From Pseudomonas serboccidentalis (GTDB lineage Bacteria; Pseudomonadota; Gammaproteobacteria; Pseudomonadales; Pseudomonadaceae): a DNA stretch of 26,233 bases. The stretch spans positions 5,892,552-5,918,784 of the forward strand of contig NZ_CP101655.1 of the NCBI RefSeq assembly GCF_028830055.1, read 5' to 3'. Below the pieces are notes generated by a model. The model was not told the origin of the DNA, did not search any database, and saw only the letters and a program-made list of their open reading frames with translations. Made by a program: the position numbers and the translations under genes. Below, in pieces: positions 8,483-15,973 of this stretch (within the stretch, counting starts at the first letter, position 1; each line of letters begins with the position of its first letter).

Positions 8483-11400
8483 CTAGATGAAGTTGATCTG
8501 TTTCAGGTAATCGCAGCCGCGACGCAGCAGCGCCGGGGATTTTTCCGGGTAGTGCGCGCCCATTTGCTGCACGCCGGCCTCGGCGTTGGCGTGACCGATC
8601 AGGGAGATGTCGCCGATGTCTTCCTCGAAGCCGTTGAGGTAGAAACCGAGTACGCCGAACAGCGCGTTGTCGGCATCGACCCGGCCCAGTTGCTGCTGCC
8701 AGTCGGCCACGCTGACCAGCGAGAACTCGCTGCCGGTTTCGCGGAACGAGGCGACGTAGGCATCCCAACTCAGCGGCTCGGGGTTGTGCAGGTTGAACAC
8801 CGCGCGCTCGGTCGAATAACGGCTGGCGTGGAAGGCGATGAAACGGGCGAGAAAGTCCACCGGCATCAGGTCGAAATTCAGCGCGAAGGCCGGCACCTGA
8901 CCGAGCTGGATCGAACCCTTGAGCATCAGCATCAAACGGTTTTTGTGCGGCTGGCAGACGCCGCTCAAGCTGTTGAAACTGATGTTGCCGGGGCGGTACA
9001 GGTTGACCCACACCCCACGCTCGCGGGCCCGTTCGAGGATGCGTTCGCCGACCCATTTCGACAGGTTGTAGCCGTTGCGGATGTAGATCGGCGGGGTCTC
9101 TGCGGCGGGCAACTCGAGCACTCGGCCTTCGCCATCGACCGTGCTTGAAGCCGACAGCGTCGAGACGAAGTTGAAGACCTTCTTGCTGTGCCCTTCGCAC
9201 AGGCGCAACAGCTCGAAGATCGGCTCGACGTTATCCGCTGCCAGTGACTCGTAATCGAGCACGTGATTGACGTTGGCGGCGTTGTGCACCAGCGCGCCGA
9301 ACTCGCGATCGAGGCGCTGATAATCGTCGTCGGCCAGCCCCAGTTGCGGGCGGGTGATGTCTGCCGAATAGATCTGCACCCGACTCAAGTCCAGATGCTC
9401 CAGACGGTTCTCGCGCAACGCCTGGGCGAAGCGCTGCGCCGCCGTTTGCCCGCCACCGTCACGCACCAGACACGCCACTTCGCTGGCGCCCCAACCGAGC
9501 AGCGCTTCGACGATGTGCACGCCGACAAAGCTGTTGGCGCCAGTGACGATCACCTTGTGCACATCGCCCAGACGACTGATCGGCAGCGGCTCGATGTGCA
9601 GTGGGCGCTCGGCGTCGGCCATGGCCTGGGCGCTGAGCACCGCGTTGTCATCGGTACCGCGCACCAGCGTCGCGAGCTTGATGATGGTCGGCAGTTCGAT
9701 GAAGCGGTTGATCGAGATGCTGCGCCCGAATTCCTCACGCAAACGCAGCAACATGCGTGACAGCAGAATCGAGTGACCACCGAGGTTGAAGAAACTCTCG
9801 TCGGTGGAAATATCGCTGCCGGGCAGTTCCAGCAGTTCCGCCCAGATCTCCAGCAACAGGGCTTCGTCGGCATTCGCCGGCAGGCATTTCGGTCCGCTGT
9901 CCTGCAAGCTCACCGGCAGCTCCAGCAAGGCTTTGCGGTCGACCTTACCGTTGCTGGCGAACGGCATGTGCGGCAGTTCAGTCCACGCCACCGGTTGCAT
10001 GTAGTCCGGCAGAAACTGCTGGGCATGGGCCTTCAATGCATCGCGGGCGGCGTCTGATTGTGGCTGGGCGAGGAACGCCAGAATTCGCCGCTGACTGTCG
10101 ATCACCACCGCCAGCTGACGGTACAACTGGCTCTCACGCAGGCAGCGTTCGATCTCTTCCGGCTCGACCCGGAAACCACGGATCTTCACCTGATTGTCGC
10201 GTCGCCCGCACAGCTCGATCCCGTGTGCGCCCCACTTGGCCATGTCGCCGCTGCGGTAGGCGCGCATTGTCTGGCCGTGCGGCAGTTGCAGGGGCAGATA
10301 GCGCTCGGCGGTCTGCTGCGGATTGTTCAAATAGCCGAGGCAGACGCCGGGGCCGACGATGAACAACTCGCCGACGGTGTGCTCCGGTACCGGTTGCAGG
10401 TCATCGTCGAGAATCAACACCTGACTGTTGGCAATCGGTGCGCCGAGGGTGCGGTTGCTGTCACCCGGCTTGAGTTGTCGGGCGGTGATCAACACCGTGG
10501 CCTCGGTGGGGCCGTAGAGGTTGTGCAGCTTGCCCTGCCGGGTCAGTTGCTCGATGACGAAGGGCTCGCAGACGTCGCCACCGGTCATCACCTCCACACC
10601 TTGCAGCTGCTCCAGCGGCAGGATGCTCAGCAGCGCCGGCGGCAGGAACGCATGGGTCAGTTGCCGGCGACGGATCAACGCCACCAGTTGCAGCGGATCG
10701 CGGCGTTGAGTGTCATCGGGCACCACCAGTTCGGCGCCTTCGAGCAGCGTCGGAAAGATATCGATCAGCGAAGAATCGAAACTCAACGAAGAAAACTGCA
10801 AGACCCGACTTTCAGCGCGCAACTGCACGTAATCGGCGTACCACGCGGTGAAGTGCGCAAGGTTCGCCTGGCTCAGCAGCACACCCTTCGGATGGCCGGT
10901 GGTGCCCGAGGTGTAGAGCGCCATGCACGGTGCTTCGAGCTCGGGACGCTGACGCATCAGCGGTTGGCTGAGATCGGCGTCCGCGCTGTCGATACGACTG
11001 ACATCCAGCCCGGGCATCGACTCACTGAGCGGATGCTCGCCGTCGTGCAGCAACAACACCGCACCGGCGTTTTGCAGGATGTATTGCTGGCGTTGCAACG
11101 GATGGCTCGGCTCCAGCGGCAGATACACCGCGCCACTGCCGAGCAGCGCCAGAATCGAGGCGAACAGCGCAGGGCTTTTCGGCTGGCAAATGCCGACGAC
11201 CCACGGCTGCGGATGCTGCTCGAGCAGTGGCAGCAGACGCTGCTGGATCGCACGACTGTGAGCGTGCAACTGGTGATAGCTGAGCGACTGCTCGGCCAGG
11301 TGCAGCGCCGGTCGCTCGGCGTGTTCGATCAGGCTGTGTTGCAGACGCTCGATCAGCGGCGTCTGCGCCTGTTGCAACAACGCCGGATGCGCCGTGGCGT

Positions 11401-11875
11401 TGAGGCGATGGACGTAGGCCAGACTGTCGAGAAACAGCAGGTCCTCCACCTGTTCGAAGTCCGGCGCCGTGGCGGGCGTTGCCTGCTGGAAATACTCGGC
11501 GTCGCGGGAGAAACGGCTGACCAGCAACGCGACTTCGTCCACCACATGGGTCAGCACTCGCTGGCGCAGTGCCTGACCGTTGCCGGACGGCTCATCGCCA
11601 ATCGGCACGCGGCTGATCAGTGACGAGCCGAGGAAACACAGCAGGTCGAGTGTCGGCAAACCGCCAATGCTCGGTGCACCGATACCCAGGCGCAGATGCA
11701 GGTGCGCGATTGCACAGAAATCGCCGGCGCCGATGAAGCCATCGTCGATGATCAGATCCACCGGCGATTGCGCCGCGCCGCTGCGCAGCAAGGCGTGACC
11801 GTGTTGTTCGAGTTCCTGCGCCAGGTCGGTCATGGCCTGGCTGGCGCCAATCAGCAAAATGTCGAGACGTCTCAT
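8483..11875 (-). CDS. mgoA: A-T-R nonribosomal peptide synthetase, MgoA/PvfC-like
   Basis: A 1130-residue single-module synthetase that should adenylate one amino acid, load it on a carrier and release it reductively as an aldehyde or alcohol. Residues 1-165 are an extension with no condensation domain. The adenylation domain is at about 175-650: core A3 YTSGTTGHPKG at 321, A5 YGPTEAT at 454, A7 YRSGD at 540, A8 GRRDNQVKIRGFRVEP at 557, A10 NGKVDRKAL at 642. The carrier motif LGGHS places phosphopantetheine on S702. The reductase domain (about 773-1120) has a Rossmann start TGANSFVG at 778 and the catalytic pair Y936/K940 in YNLSK. An ATG at 11875 follows GAGGAGG with good spacing, 13 bp after the N-oxygenase gene. 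Similar synthetases act on leucine or valine. By eye the specificity residues read D-S-I-F-M-G-L-V-L-K, which matches no standard code I know. Confidence 0.93.
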   Translation of the reverse strand: MRRLDILLIGASQAMTDLAQELEQHGHALLRSGAAQSPVDLIIDDGFIGAGDFCAIAHLHLRLGIGAPSIGGLPTLDLLCFLGSSLISRVPIGDEPSGNGQALRQRVLTHVVDEVALLVSRFSRDAEYFQQATPATAPDFEQVEDLLFLDSLAYVHRLNATAHPALLQQAQTPLIERLQHSLIEHAERPALHLAEQSLSYHQLHAHSRAIQQRLLPLLEQHPQPWVVGICQPKSPALFASILALLGSGAVYLPLEPSHPLQRQQYILQNAGAVLLLHDGEHPLSESMPGLDVSRIDSADADLSQPLMRQRPELEAPCMALYTSGTTGHPKGVLLSQANLAHFTAWYADYVQLRAESRVLQFSSLSFDSSLIDIFPTLLEGAELVVPDDTQRRDPLQLVALIRRRQLTHAFLPPALLSILPLEQLQGVEVMTGGDVCEPFVIEQLTRQGKLHNLYGPTEATVLITARQLKPGDSNRTLGAPIANSQVLILDDDLQPVPEHTVGELFIVGPGVCLGYLNNPQQTAERYLPLQLPHGQTMRAYRSGDMAKWGAHGIELCGRRDNQVKIRGFRVEPEEIERCLRESQLYRQLAVVIDSQRRILAFLAQPQSDAARDALKAHAQQFLPDYMQPVAWTELPHMPFASNGKVDRKALLELPVSLQDSGPKCLPANADEALLLEIWAELLELPGSDISTDESFFNLGGHSILLSRMLLRLREEFGRSISINRFIELPTIIKLATLVRGTDDNAVLSAQAMADAERPLHIEPLPISRLGDVHKVIVTGANSFVGVHIVEALLGWGASEVACLVRDGGGQTAAQRFAQALRENRLEHLDLSRVQIYSADITRPQLGLADDDYQRLDREFGALVHNAANVNHVLDYESLAADNVEPIFELLRLCEGHSKKVFNFVSTLSASSTVDGEGRVLELPAAETPPIYIRNGYNLSKWVGERILERARERGVWVNLYRPGNISFNSLSGVCQPHKNRLMLMLKGSIQLGQVPAFALNFDLMPVDFLARFIAFHASRYSTERAVFNLHNPEPLSWDAYVASFRETGSEFSLVSVADWQQQLGRVDADNALFGVLGFYLNGFEEDIGDISLIGHANAEAGVQQMGAHYPEKSPALLRRGCDYLKQINFI

Positions 11876-11888
11876 GTCGGCCTCCTCA

Positions 11889-12818
11889 TCAAACCAGATA
11901 GTCACGCAGGGCTTGCTGCACGCAGGGCGTGTCGAGTAGCGAGCTGCTGTGGAAAAAACGCACGATGTTGCCCACCAGCGGATGGTGGCGATTGATCGGG
12001 AACGCCAGTCCGGCCATCTCGTCCTTGAGTGAACGGCGGATCGCATCGCTGACCGGCAACGCGTCGATCAGGCGCAGATCGAAGGACTTCTGAATGTCGT
12101 TGGTCAGGTAATGGCCGATGAACACTGGCAGGATCTGCGCAATGGTTTCCCGATCCGCCTCACTGGCGGTGTGCCAATAGATGCGCACCATCCGCGCCCA
12201 GAAGCTGGAGTGCCGGCCCTCGTCGAGCAGATGATCGGCCATCAGCCCTTTGATCGACGGCTTGACTGTGTCGTCCCGGGCGAACGCTGCGACGTCGCCG
12301 GTCACGGTGTTCTCGGCGATGGCCACGCAGATCAGCTCCACGGCACTGCGCAGGTGCTCTGGCGCCAGGCCGACAGCGGCAGGAATCGCCCGGCTCAGTT
12401 CGATTTCCGCGGGCAGTTCGATCGGCTCGATACCGGTCATGGCCACGGTCTGTTGCATGAAATCCATCGCCACCAGCGCGTGGTAATCCTCGTCCACCAC
12501 CACGGTCATGGCGTCGTAGCGACAGGCGAACGGGAAGGCCACGGCGAAGCGATTCTTGGCGATGCTGCGCGCGGTCTTGTCGACGATCTCGGTTTCGAAA
12601 ATCACCACGTCGTTGATGAATTTGTACAACGTCTGCACCAGGGCGAAATCCCGTTGTTGCGGGCACTCGCGCAGAAAGGTTTCGCTCAGCACCAGGGGCT
12701 GGCGGCTCAGCGGGTAGATCAGGCGTTCATCGTCTTCCAGCACGCGCCGTGGCCGGGTGCGGATGGTGGCGCGGTTTTCCCAGGCGTCGGCGAAGGATTG
12801 GTAATCGGCGGCGTTCAT
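11889..12818 (-). CDS. mgoC: AurF-like diiron N-oxygenase, MgoC/PvfB-like
   Basis: A 309-residue member of the AurF (p-aminobenzoate N-oxygenase) family, which oxidises amines to hydroxylamines and beyond with a non-haem diiron centre. All seven metal ligands of AurF appear in order and with near-identical spacing: E75, E110, H113, E169, H196, E200 and H203 (motifs [24 protein letters not shown]). It is therefore probably active. Its ATG overlaps the stop of the upstream DUF3050 gene in ATGA, so the two are translationally coupled, and the synthetase follows 13 bp downstream. The likely substrate is an amino acid or an amine derived from the synthetase product, giving the N-O bond found in leudiazen-type or pyrazine N-oxide molecules. 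Confidence 0.93.
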   Translation of the reverse strand: MNAADYQSFADAWENRATIRTRPRRVLEDDERLIYPLSRQPLVLSETFLRECPQQRDFALVQTLYKFINDVVIFETEIVDKTARSIAKNRFAVAFPFACRYDAMTVVVDEDYHALVAMDFMQQTVAMTGIEPIELPAEIELSRAIPAAVGLAPEHLRSAVELICVAIAENTVTGDVAAFARDDTVKPSIKGLMADHLLDEGRHSSFWARMVRIYWHTASEADRETIAQILPVFIGHYLTNDIQKSFDLRLIDALPVSDAIRRSLKDEMAGLAFPINRHHPLVGNIVRFFHSSSLLDTPCVQQALRDYLV

Positions 12819-13591
12819 TGGGCCACCTCCGCCAAGGGTTCACGCATGCTCAGGCGCAGGCCGTCCCACAGGGCGATGCGGCTTTCCACCGCCGCGATGG
12901 CGCTGGCGTAGACCTCGGCTTCACGCTGCGGGTCGCCATCGACCAGGCGCTCCAGCAGTTGCTCCGCCGCCGGGCCGTGATCCTCGGAGTCGACCTCGAT
13001 GTGGCGTTCCAGGTAATAGCGAAAGGTCGGTGCCTGCTCGATGCCGATCCCCCAATCATCGAGAATGCGCTGGAACATTGGCGGGATCACGCTCTCGCGG
13101 CCATGCAGGAACGCGGCGGCAACGCTGTGGCCCGGTGCGTGCAGCGCGGTGTTCAGCGTCTCGCGAACAAATTTCGCCGCTGCCGGATCCACCTCGACGC
13201 TCTGCAGGGCGACGTCGTAACTCACGCCCTCCTGTTGCAGCGCGACAAACCGCTCGACCGCCGTGGTGCTCGCCCCGACTTCACGCATGGCGTCCAGGTA
13301 CAGCTCGAAATGGCTGTAATGGCCATGCGCCGGACGGTCGTCGGACTCTTCGCCGAGCACGATTTCGTTGATCAGGCGTGCGGCGTGCGGGTCACGCGGT
13401 GGTAACCATGGCAAGCGCGTGCAGGTCAGTTCCTGTTGCAGGCGCTTGGTCAGCGACATGAAATCCCACACGGCGAAGACATGGGATTCCATGAACCGGC
13501 GCAGTACCGATAGCGAATCGATCTCAGTGAAGATCGGGTGAACGCTCAATTGAGCTTTTTTCAGGGCGAGTTGTTCTTTAGTTGGCATCAT
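12815..13591 (-). CDS. mgoB: DUF3050 haem-oxygenase-like protein, MgoB/PvfA-like
   Basis: A 258-residue mostly helical protein of the DUF3050 family, which has the haem-oxygenase-like fold used by several diiron oxidases. Candidate metal ligands occur in helices: H37 ([10 protein letters not shown]), E76-E82 with H91 and H94 ([11 protein letters not shown]), E166, and H197 with D201 and H205 ([11 protein letters not shown]). It is first in the operon and overlaps the AurF-like gene by 4 bp. There are two adjacent ATG codons at 13591 and 13588; GAGG lies 6 or 9 nt upstream, so both are possible and the first is used. In leudiazen and valdiazen-type clusters a protein like this accompanies the N-oxygenase, probably performing a second oxidation. 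The exact reaction is unknown to me. Confidence 0.9.
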   Translation of the reverse strand: MMPTKEQLALKKAQLSVHPIFTEIDSLSVLRRFMESHVFAVWDFMSLTKRLQQELTCTRLPWLPPRDPHAARLINEIVLGEESDDRPAHGHYSHFELYLDAMREVGASTTAVERFVALQQEGVSYDVALQSVEVDPAAAKFVRETLNTALHAPGHSVAAAFLHGRESVIPPMFQRILDDWGIGIEQAPTFRYYLERHIEVDSEDHGPAAEQLLERLVDGDPQREAEVYASAIAAVESRIALWDGLRLSMREPLAEVAQ

Positions 13592-13731
13592 GGCGAACCT
13601 CGGTGTTATTGGAATAGAGGGAGTTGCTCGTTCAGTGCATCAACGCGGACTCAATAAGTCTGAAACGTTTTCTATTGGCGAACGCTAGCCTCATTTGGAT
13701 TAATGAAAGTTTGCAAAGTGCATGAAAGGCT

Positions 13732-13773
13732 CTGGGCTACAGCCTGGCGCTTATCTGCCTGGGTTATAGCCTG
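13732..13773. promoter_or_regulatory. Pair of 15-bp dyad repeats, possible operator of the mgo-like operon
   Basis: CTGGGCTACAGCCTG at 13732-13746 and CTGGGTTATAGCCTG at 13759-13773 differ at only two bases and lie 27 bp apart start to start. Each has a dyad core (GGCTACAGCC is symmetric except at its centre). They sit 141-182 bp before the first gene of the operon. This arrangement suggests a dimeric regulator binding two sites; the regulator is unknown. Confidence 0.5.
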
Positions 13774-13795
13774 ACTGCGGAGCTGCGCCGTGTTT

Positions 13796-13811
13796 GCAGG
13801 GTAAAACCTGC
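13796..13811. repeat. Small inverted repeat
   Basis: GCAGG and CCTGC flank the 6-nt spacer GTAAAA. It lies 22 bp beyond the dyad pair, on the side away from the operon. It could be another protein site or a hairpin; nothing else supports either. Confidence 0.35.
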
Positions 13812-13904
13812 TCGGCGAGGAAAAGCTAATACATCGTCAAATAACTTAACAAGTTTATTTTGAATTATTTTTAGTTGTCTGTTTTTTGAATATGAGTCGG
13901 CTCG

Positions 13905-13929
13905 GTAAAACTTTTGATTTAAGTTTTAC
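13905..13929. repeat. Perfect 9-bp inverted repeat in AT-rich DNA
   Basis: GTAAAACTT at 13905-13913 and AAGTTTTAC at 13921-13929 form a perfect 9-bp stem around TTGATTT. There is no T tract on either side in a terminator position. It could be an operator or a cruciform-prone element at the edge of the AT-rich island. Confidence 0.45.
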
Positions 13930-14318
13930 TTGGGCGTAGTTGCTCCTTTCAGCAAATGAAGGCCAAAATTGAGTACAAGAGTGAATGCCTCACTCAAAGC
14001 AACTTTTCGATACAGAGATTGAAGTGATGTATAGGAATGAAAGTTGGCCGGGAACGGCGCCGTAACTTCCTTTTATCCCGTGGCAAGGCTCCTTCCGTAG
14101 GTTCCTGGTGCGGAGACTGCGCCGGCGGTGCGGCGTGTCGCCCGTTCTTCATGGGGTGGCCGTTAAAGAGTGCGGGTAAATTGGCGGGACGGCTATGACC
14201 GATTCGTCCGCAGCGAGGTGCAATGCCGGGCGAACCGGCGCAGGGAGGTTAGAGCGAACAGGCCGATCCGCCAGGCGGTTTGCCGCGCAGCGTCGAGAGG
14301 ATTTGTAAGCGGGTTATT

Positions 14319-14350
14319 CGCCGGTCAGGCGCGAAGGCCAGAGACCGGCG
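14319..14350 (-). terminator. Hairpin downstream of the GntR gene
   Basis: CGCCGGTC at 14319-14326 and GACCGGCG at 14343-14350 form a perfect 8-bp GC-rich stem with a 16-nt loop, starting 10 bp past the GntR stop codon. It is well placed to end that transcript, but no T tract follows on the minus strand, so termination is uncertain. Confidence 0.45.
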
Positions 14351-14359
14351 TGGAGGGGG

Positions 14360-15070
14360 TCAGCGTACGGCCTTGCGGTTTTGTCCGGCAGGGCTGGCAA
14401 GGAAACGGGTGATCACGTCGACGCCACGGTTGAGGTGCTGCGTGAGCAGCTTCACCGACAGTTCGACATCGCGCTCGATCACGGCCTGGAGCATGGCGCG
14501 GTGATCCTCCTGGGACAATTTGCCCAGGCCCATGGCTTCGAGGTTGAAACGCAGGAAGCGCTCCTCCTCGTTCAGGCCGTCTTCGACGAGCCGCAGCAGT
14601 CGCCGATTCGGCGCCTTGCTGTACAAGGCCATGTGGAACAGGCGATTGAGCCGCCCGATTTCGGTGTAGTCGTGCTGGGTTTCGAGTTCTTCGATATAGC
14701 TGGCGGCGTGCGCGTGATCGGCGCTGGTCAGCAACGGGATCGATTGGCGCATGGCTTCGGATTCGAGCAGGATCCGCAACTCGTAGGTTTCCGTGGCGTC
14801 GCCCTGAATCAGCGGCGCAACCACGGCGCCCTTGTGGGTGGTGACGCTCAGCAGTTCCTGCGCTTCGAGCTGGCGCAGAGCCTCGCGCACCGGCATGCGG
14901 CTGACCCCGAACAGGTCGGCCAGGTCCTGCTGGCGCAGGGCGGTGCCGCACGGCAAGCGACCGTCGAGGATCGCCGAGCGCAAGGTCTCTTCGATGGTCG
15001 AACGGGCGAGGTGTGCAGGAATCGGCCCATCGACTTTGATGCTGTGCAGCGGTTTGGGCTTCTGTGTCAC
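14360..15070 (-). CDS. GntR-family transcriptional regulator, FadR/FCD subfamily
   Basis: A 236-residue regulator. An N-terminal winged helix-turn-helix at about residues 20-85 contains the GntR signature (LRSAILDGRLPCGTALRQ, DLADLFGVSRMPVREALRQL). A helical FCD effector domain follows at about 92-220, with candidate metal/ligand residues including H125 or so in LNRLFHMALY and the later HRAMLQAVIERD. Such proteins are usually repressors released by a small carboxylic acid. The start is GTG at 15070, supported by GGTGAG 5 nt upstream. It is transcribed away from lapG and toward the mgo-like operon, but is separated from it by about 770 bp. From memory, a GntR gene also precedes lapG in P. putida KT2440, so it probably belongs to the core locus. 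Its target genes are not known. Confidence 0.92.
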   Translation of the reverse strand: MTQKPKPLHSIKVDGPIPAHLARSTIEETLRSAILDGRLPCGTALRQQDLADLFGVSRMPVREALRQLEAQELLSVTTHKGAVVAPLIQGDATETYELRILLESEAMRQSIPLLTSADHAHAASYIEELETQHDYTEIGRLNRLFHMALYSKAPNRRLLRLVEDGLNEEERFLRFNLEAMGLGKLSQEDHRAMLQAVIERDVELSVKLLTQHLNRGVDVITRFLASPAGQNRKAVR

Positions 15071-15097
15071 AACTACTCACCCTGAATGACGACGGAA

Positions 15098-15109
15098 TTT
15101 GGATCCAAA
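15098..15109. promoter_or_regulatory. Perfect 12-bp palindrome, candidate autoregulatory operator
   Basis: TTTGGATCCAAA is perfectly symmetric and lies directly downstream of the predicted -10 of the GntR gene, over the expected transcription start. FadR-type GntR proteins commonly bind short palindromes in this position to repress themselves. An 8-bp palindrome CACTAGTG (15112-15119) overlaps the -10 itself. Confidence 0.45.
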
Positions 15110-15110
15110 G

Positions 15111-15139
15111 ACACTAGTGATTGCCCTACAACTTGTCAA
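15111..15139 (-). promoter_or_regulatory. Sigma70-type promoter of the GntR gene
   Basis: Read on the minus strand, a perfect -35 TTGACA (15134-15139) is separated by 17 bp from TAGTGT (15111-15116), a moderate -10. Predicted transcription would begin about 34 bp before the GTG start. Confidence 0.55.
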
Positions 15140-15266
15140 ACCGTGTAAAGGATTGCTGTTCTGTGTGAAGTTTAGCGCGATGGCGATGATCTCATGGTGC
15201 CATTGTTTTTTGTCGGGCTAAGCTTCACCATCAAACGCTTTCCTTCCTGCCCCCTGGAAACCTGCT

Positions 15267-15959
15267 GTGGCGGTACGTTTCGCGATCCCCCGGACTCTGC
15301 GCTGGCTAGGCTGCGCACTGCTGCTGGCCGGCGTCATGCTGGGCGGTCTGCATGCCGATTGGGATTTTTCCGCGATCAGCCGCAAAGCTACAGCACTTTA
15401 CGGGCCGCTGGGTGCCGGGCAGCAGCGGATCGATGCATGGCAAAACCTGCTGGCCACGCAGAAACAGGTCAGCGAGTTGGAAAAGCTCAAGGTGGTGAAC
15501 CTGTTTTTCAACAAACAGATGCGCTATGTAGAGGATATCGATCTGTGGGGTCAGGTCGATTATTGGGAGACACCCATCGAAGCGTTGTGGAAAGGCGCCG
15601 GCGATTGCGAAGACTACGCAATCGCCAAGTATTTCAGCCTGCGCCATCTCGGGGTCTCCAGTGACAAGCTGCGCATCACCTACGTCAAGGCACTGCGCCA
15701 GAATCGCGCGCACATGGTGCTGACTTACTACACCACCCCCGATGCCATGCCGCTGGTGCTCGACAGCCTGATCGATCCGATCCAGCCGGCGTCCCAGCGA
15801 ACCGATCTGTTGCCGGTCTACTCTTTCAATGCCGAAGGTCTGTACCTGCCGGGGGCCAAGGGCAACAAAAAGGTCGGTGACACCAAACGCCTGTCGCGCT
15901 GGCAGGATGTGCTGAAGAAAATGCAGGCCGAAGGTTTCCCGGTCGAAACGACTAACTAG
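15267..15959 (+). CDS. lapG: LapG, periplasmic calcium-dependent cysteine protease
   Basis: A 230-residue protease (peptidase C93, DUF920 family) that cleaves the N-terminus of LapA and so releases the adhesin and the biofilm. A signal or anchor segment is at residues 11-29. The catalytic triad is C114 (GAGDCEDYA), H149 (NRAHMVL) and D166 (LVLDSLID), with C-to-H and H-to-D spacings of 35 and 17 as in characterised LapG. D113 and E115 flank the cysteine where calcium binds. The start is GTG at 15267 with GGAAA upstream and matches the known protein start MAVRF. The lapD gene follows after 14 bp, and the lapD ribosome site overlaps the lapG stop, so the pair is an operon. Confidence 0.97.
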   Translation: MAVRFAIPRTLRWLGCALLLAGVMLGGLHADWDFSAISRKATALYGPLGAGQQRIDAWQNLLATQKQVSELEKLKVVNLFFNKQMRYVEDIDLWGQVDYWETPIEALWKGAGDCEDYAIAKYFSLRHLGVSSDKLRITYVKALRQNRAHMVLTYYTTPDAMPLVLDSLIDPIQPASQRTDLLPVYSFNAEGLYLPGAKGNKKVGDTKRLSRWQDVLKKMQAEGFPVETTN

Positions 15960-15973
15960 GAGCACGCGCTCAG

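Larger units (their letters stand above)
13592..14359. other. Long gene-free region upstream of the mgo-like operon
   Basis: About 770 bp without a convincing gene. The left part (13592-13830) must contain the operon promoter and leader and holds a pair of dyad repeats. The middle (about 13827-13930) is strikingly AT-rich against a GC-rich genome. The right part (about 14041-14359) is GC-rich with several small inverted repeats, such as GCCGG-GCGAA-CCGGC near 14225. Reading frames here are short and lack ribosome sites or recognisable motifs. A small RNA or long leader is possible but not demonstrated. Confidence 0.6.

Noticed and set aside
10058..11623. Plus-strand frame of 521 codons inside the synthetase gene
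   Set aside because: Antisense shadow of the A-domain sequence; the minus strand carries all adenylation core motifs.
8483..11875. Synthetase as a carboxylic acid reductase or lysine-pathway (Lys2-like) enzyme
   Set aside because: The A-T-R layout is shared, but the company of AurF-like, DUF3050 and SRPBCC genes in this order points to the mgo/pvf family.
14170..14412. Plus-strand frame of 80 codons near the end of the GntR gene
   Set aside because: Arg-rich, no ribosome site, overlaps the GntR 3' end and resembles no known family.
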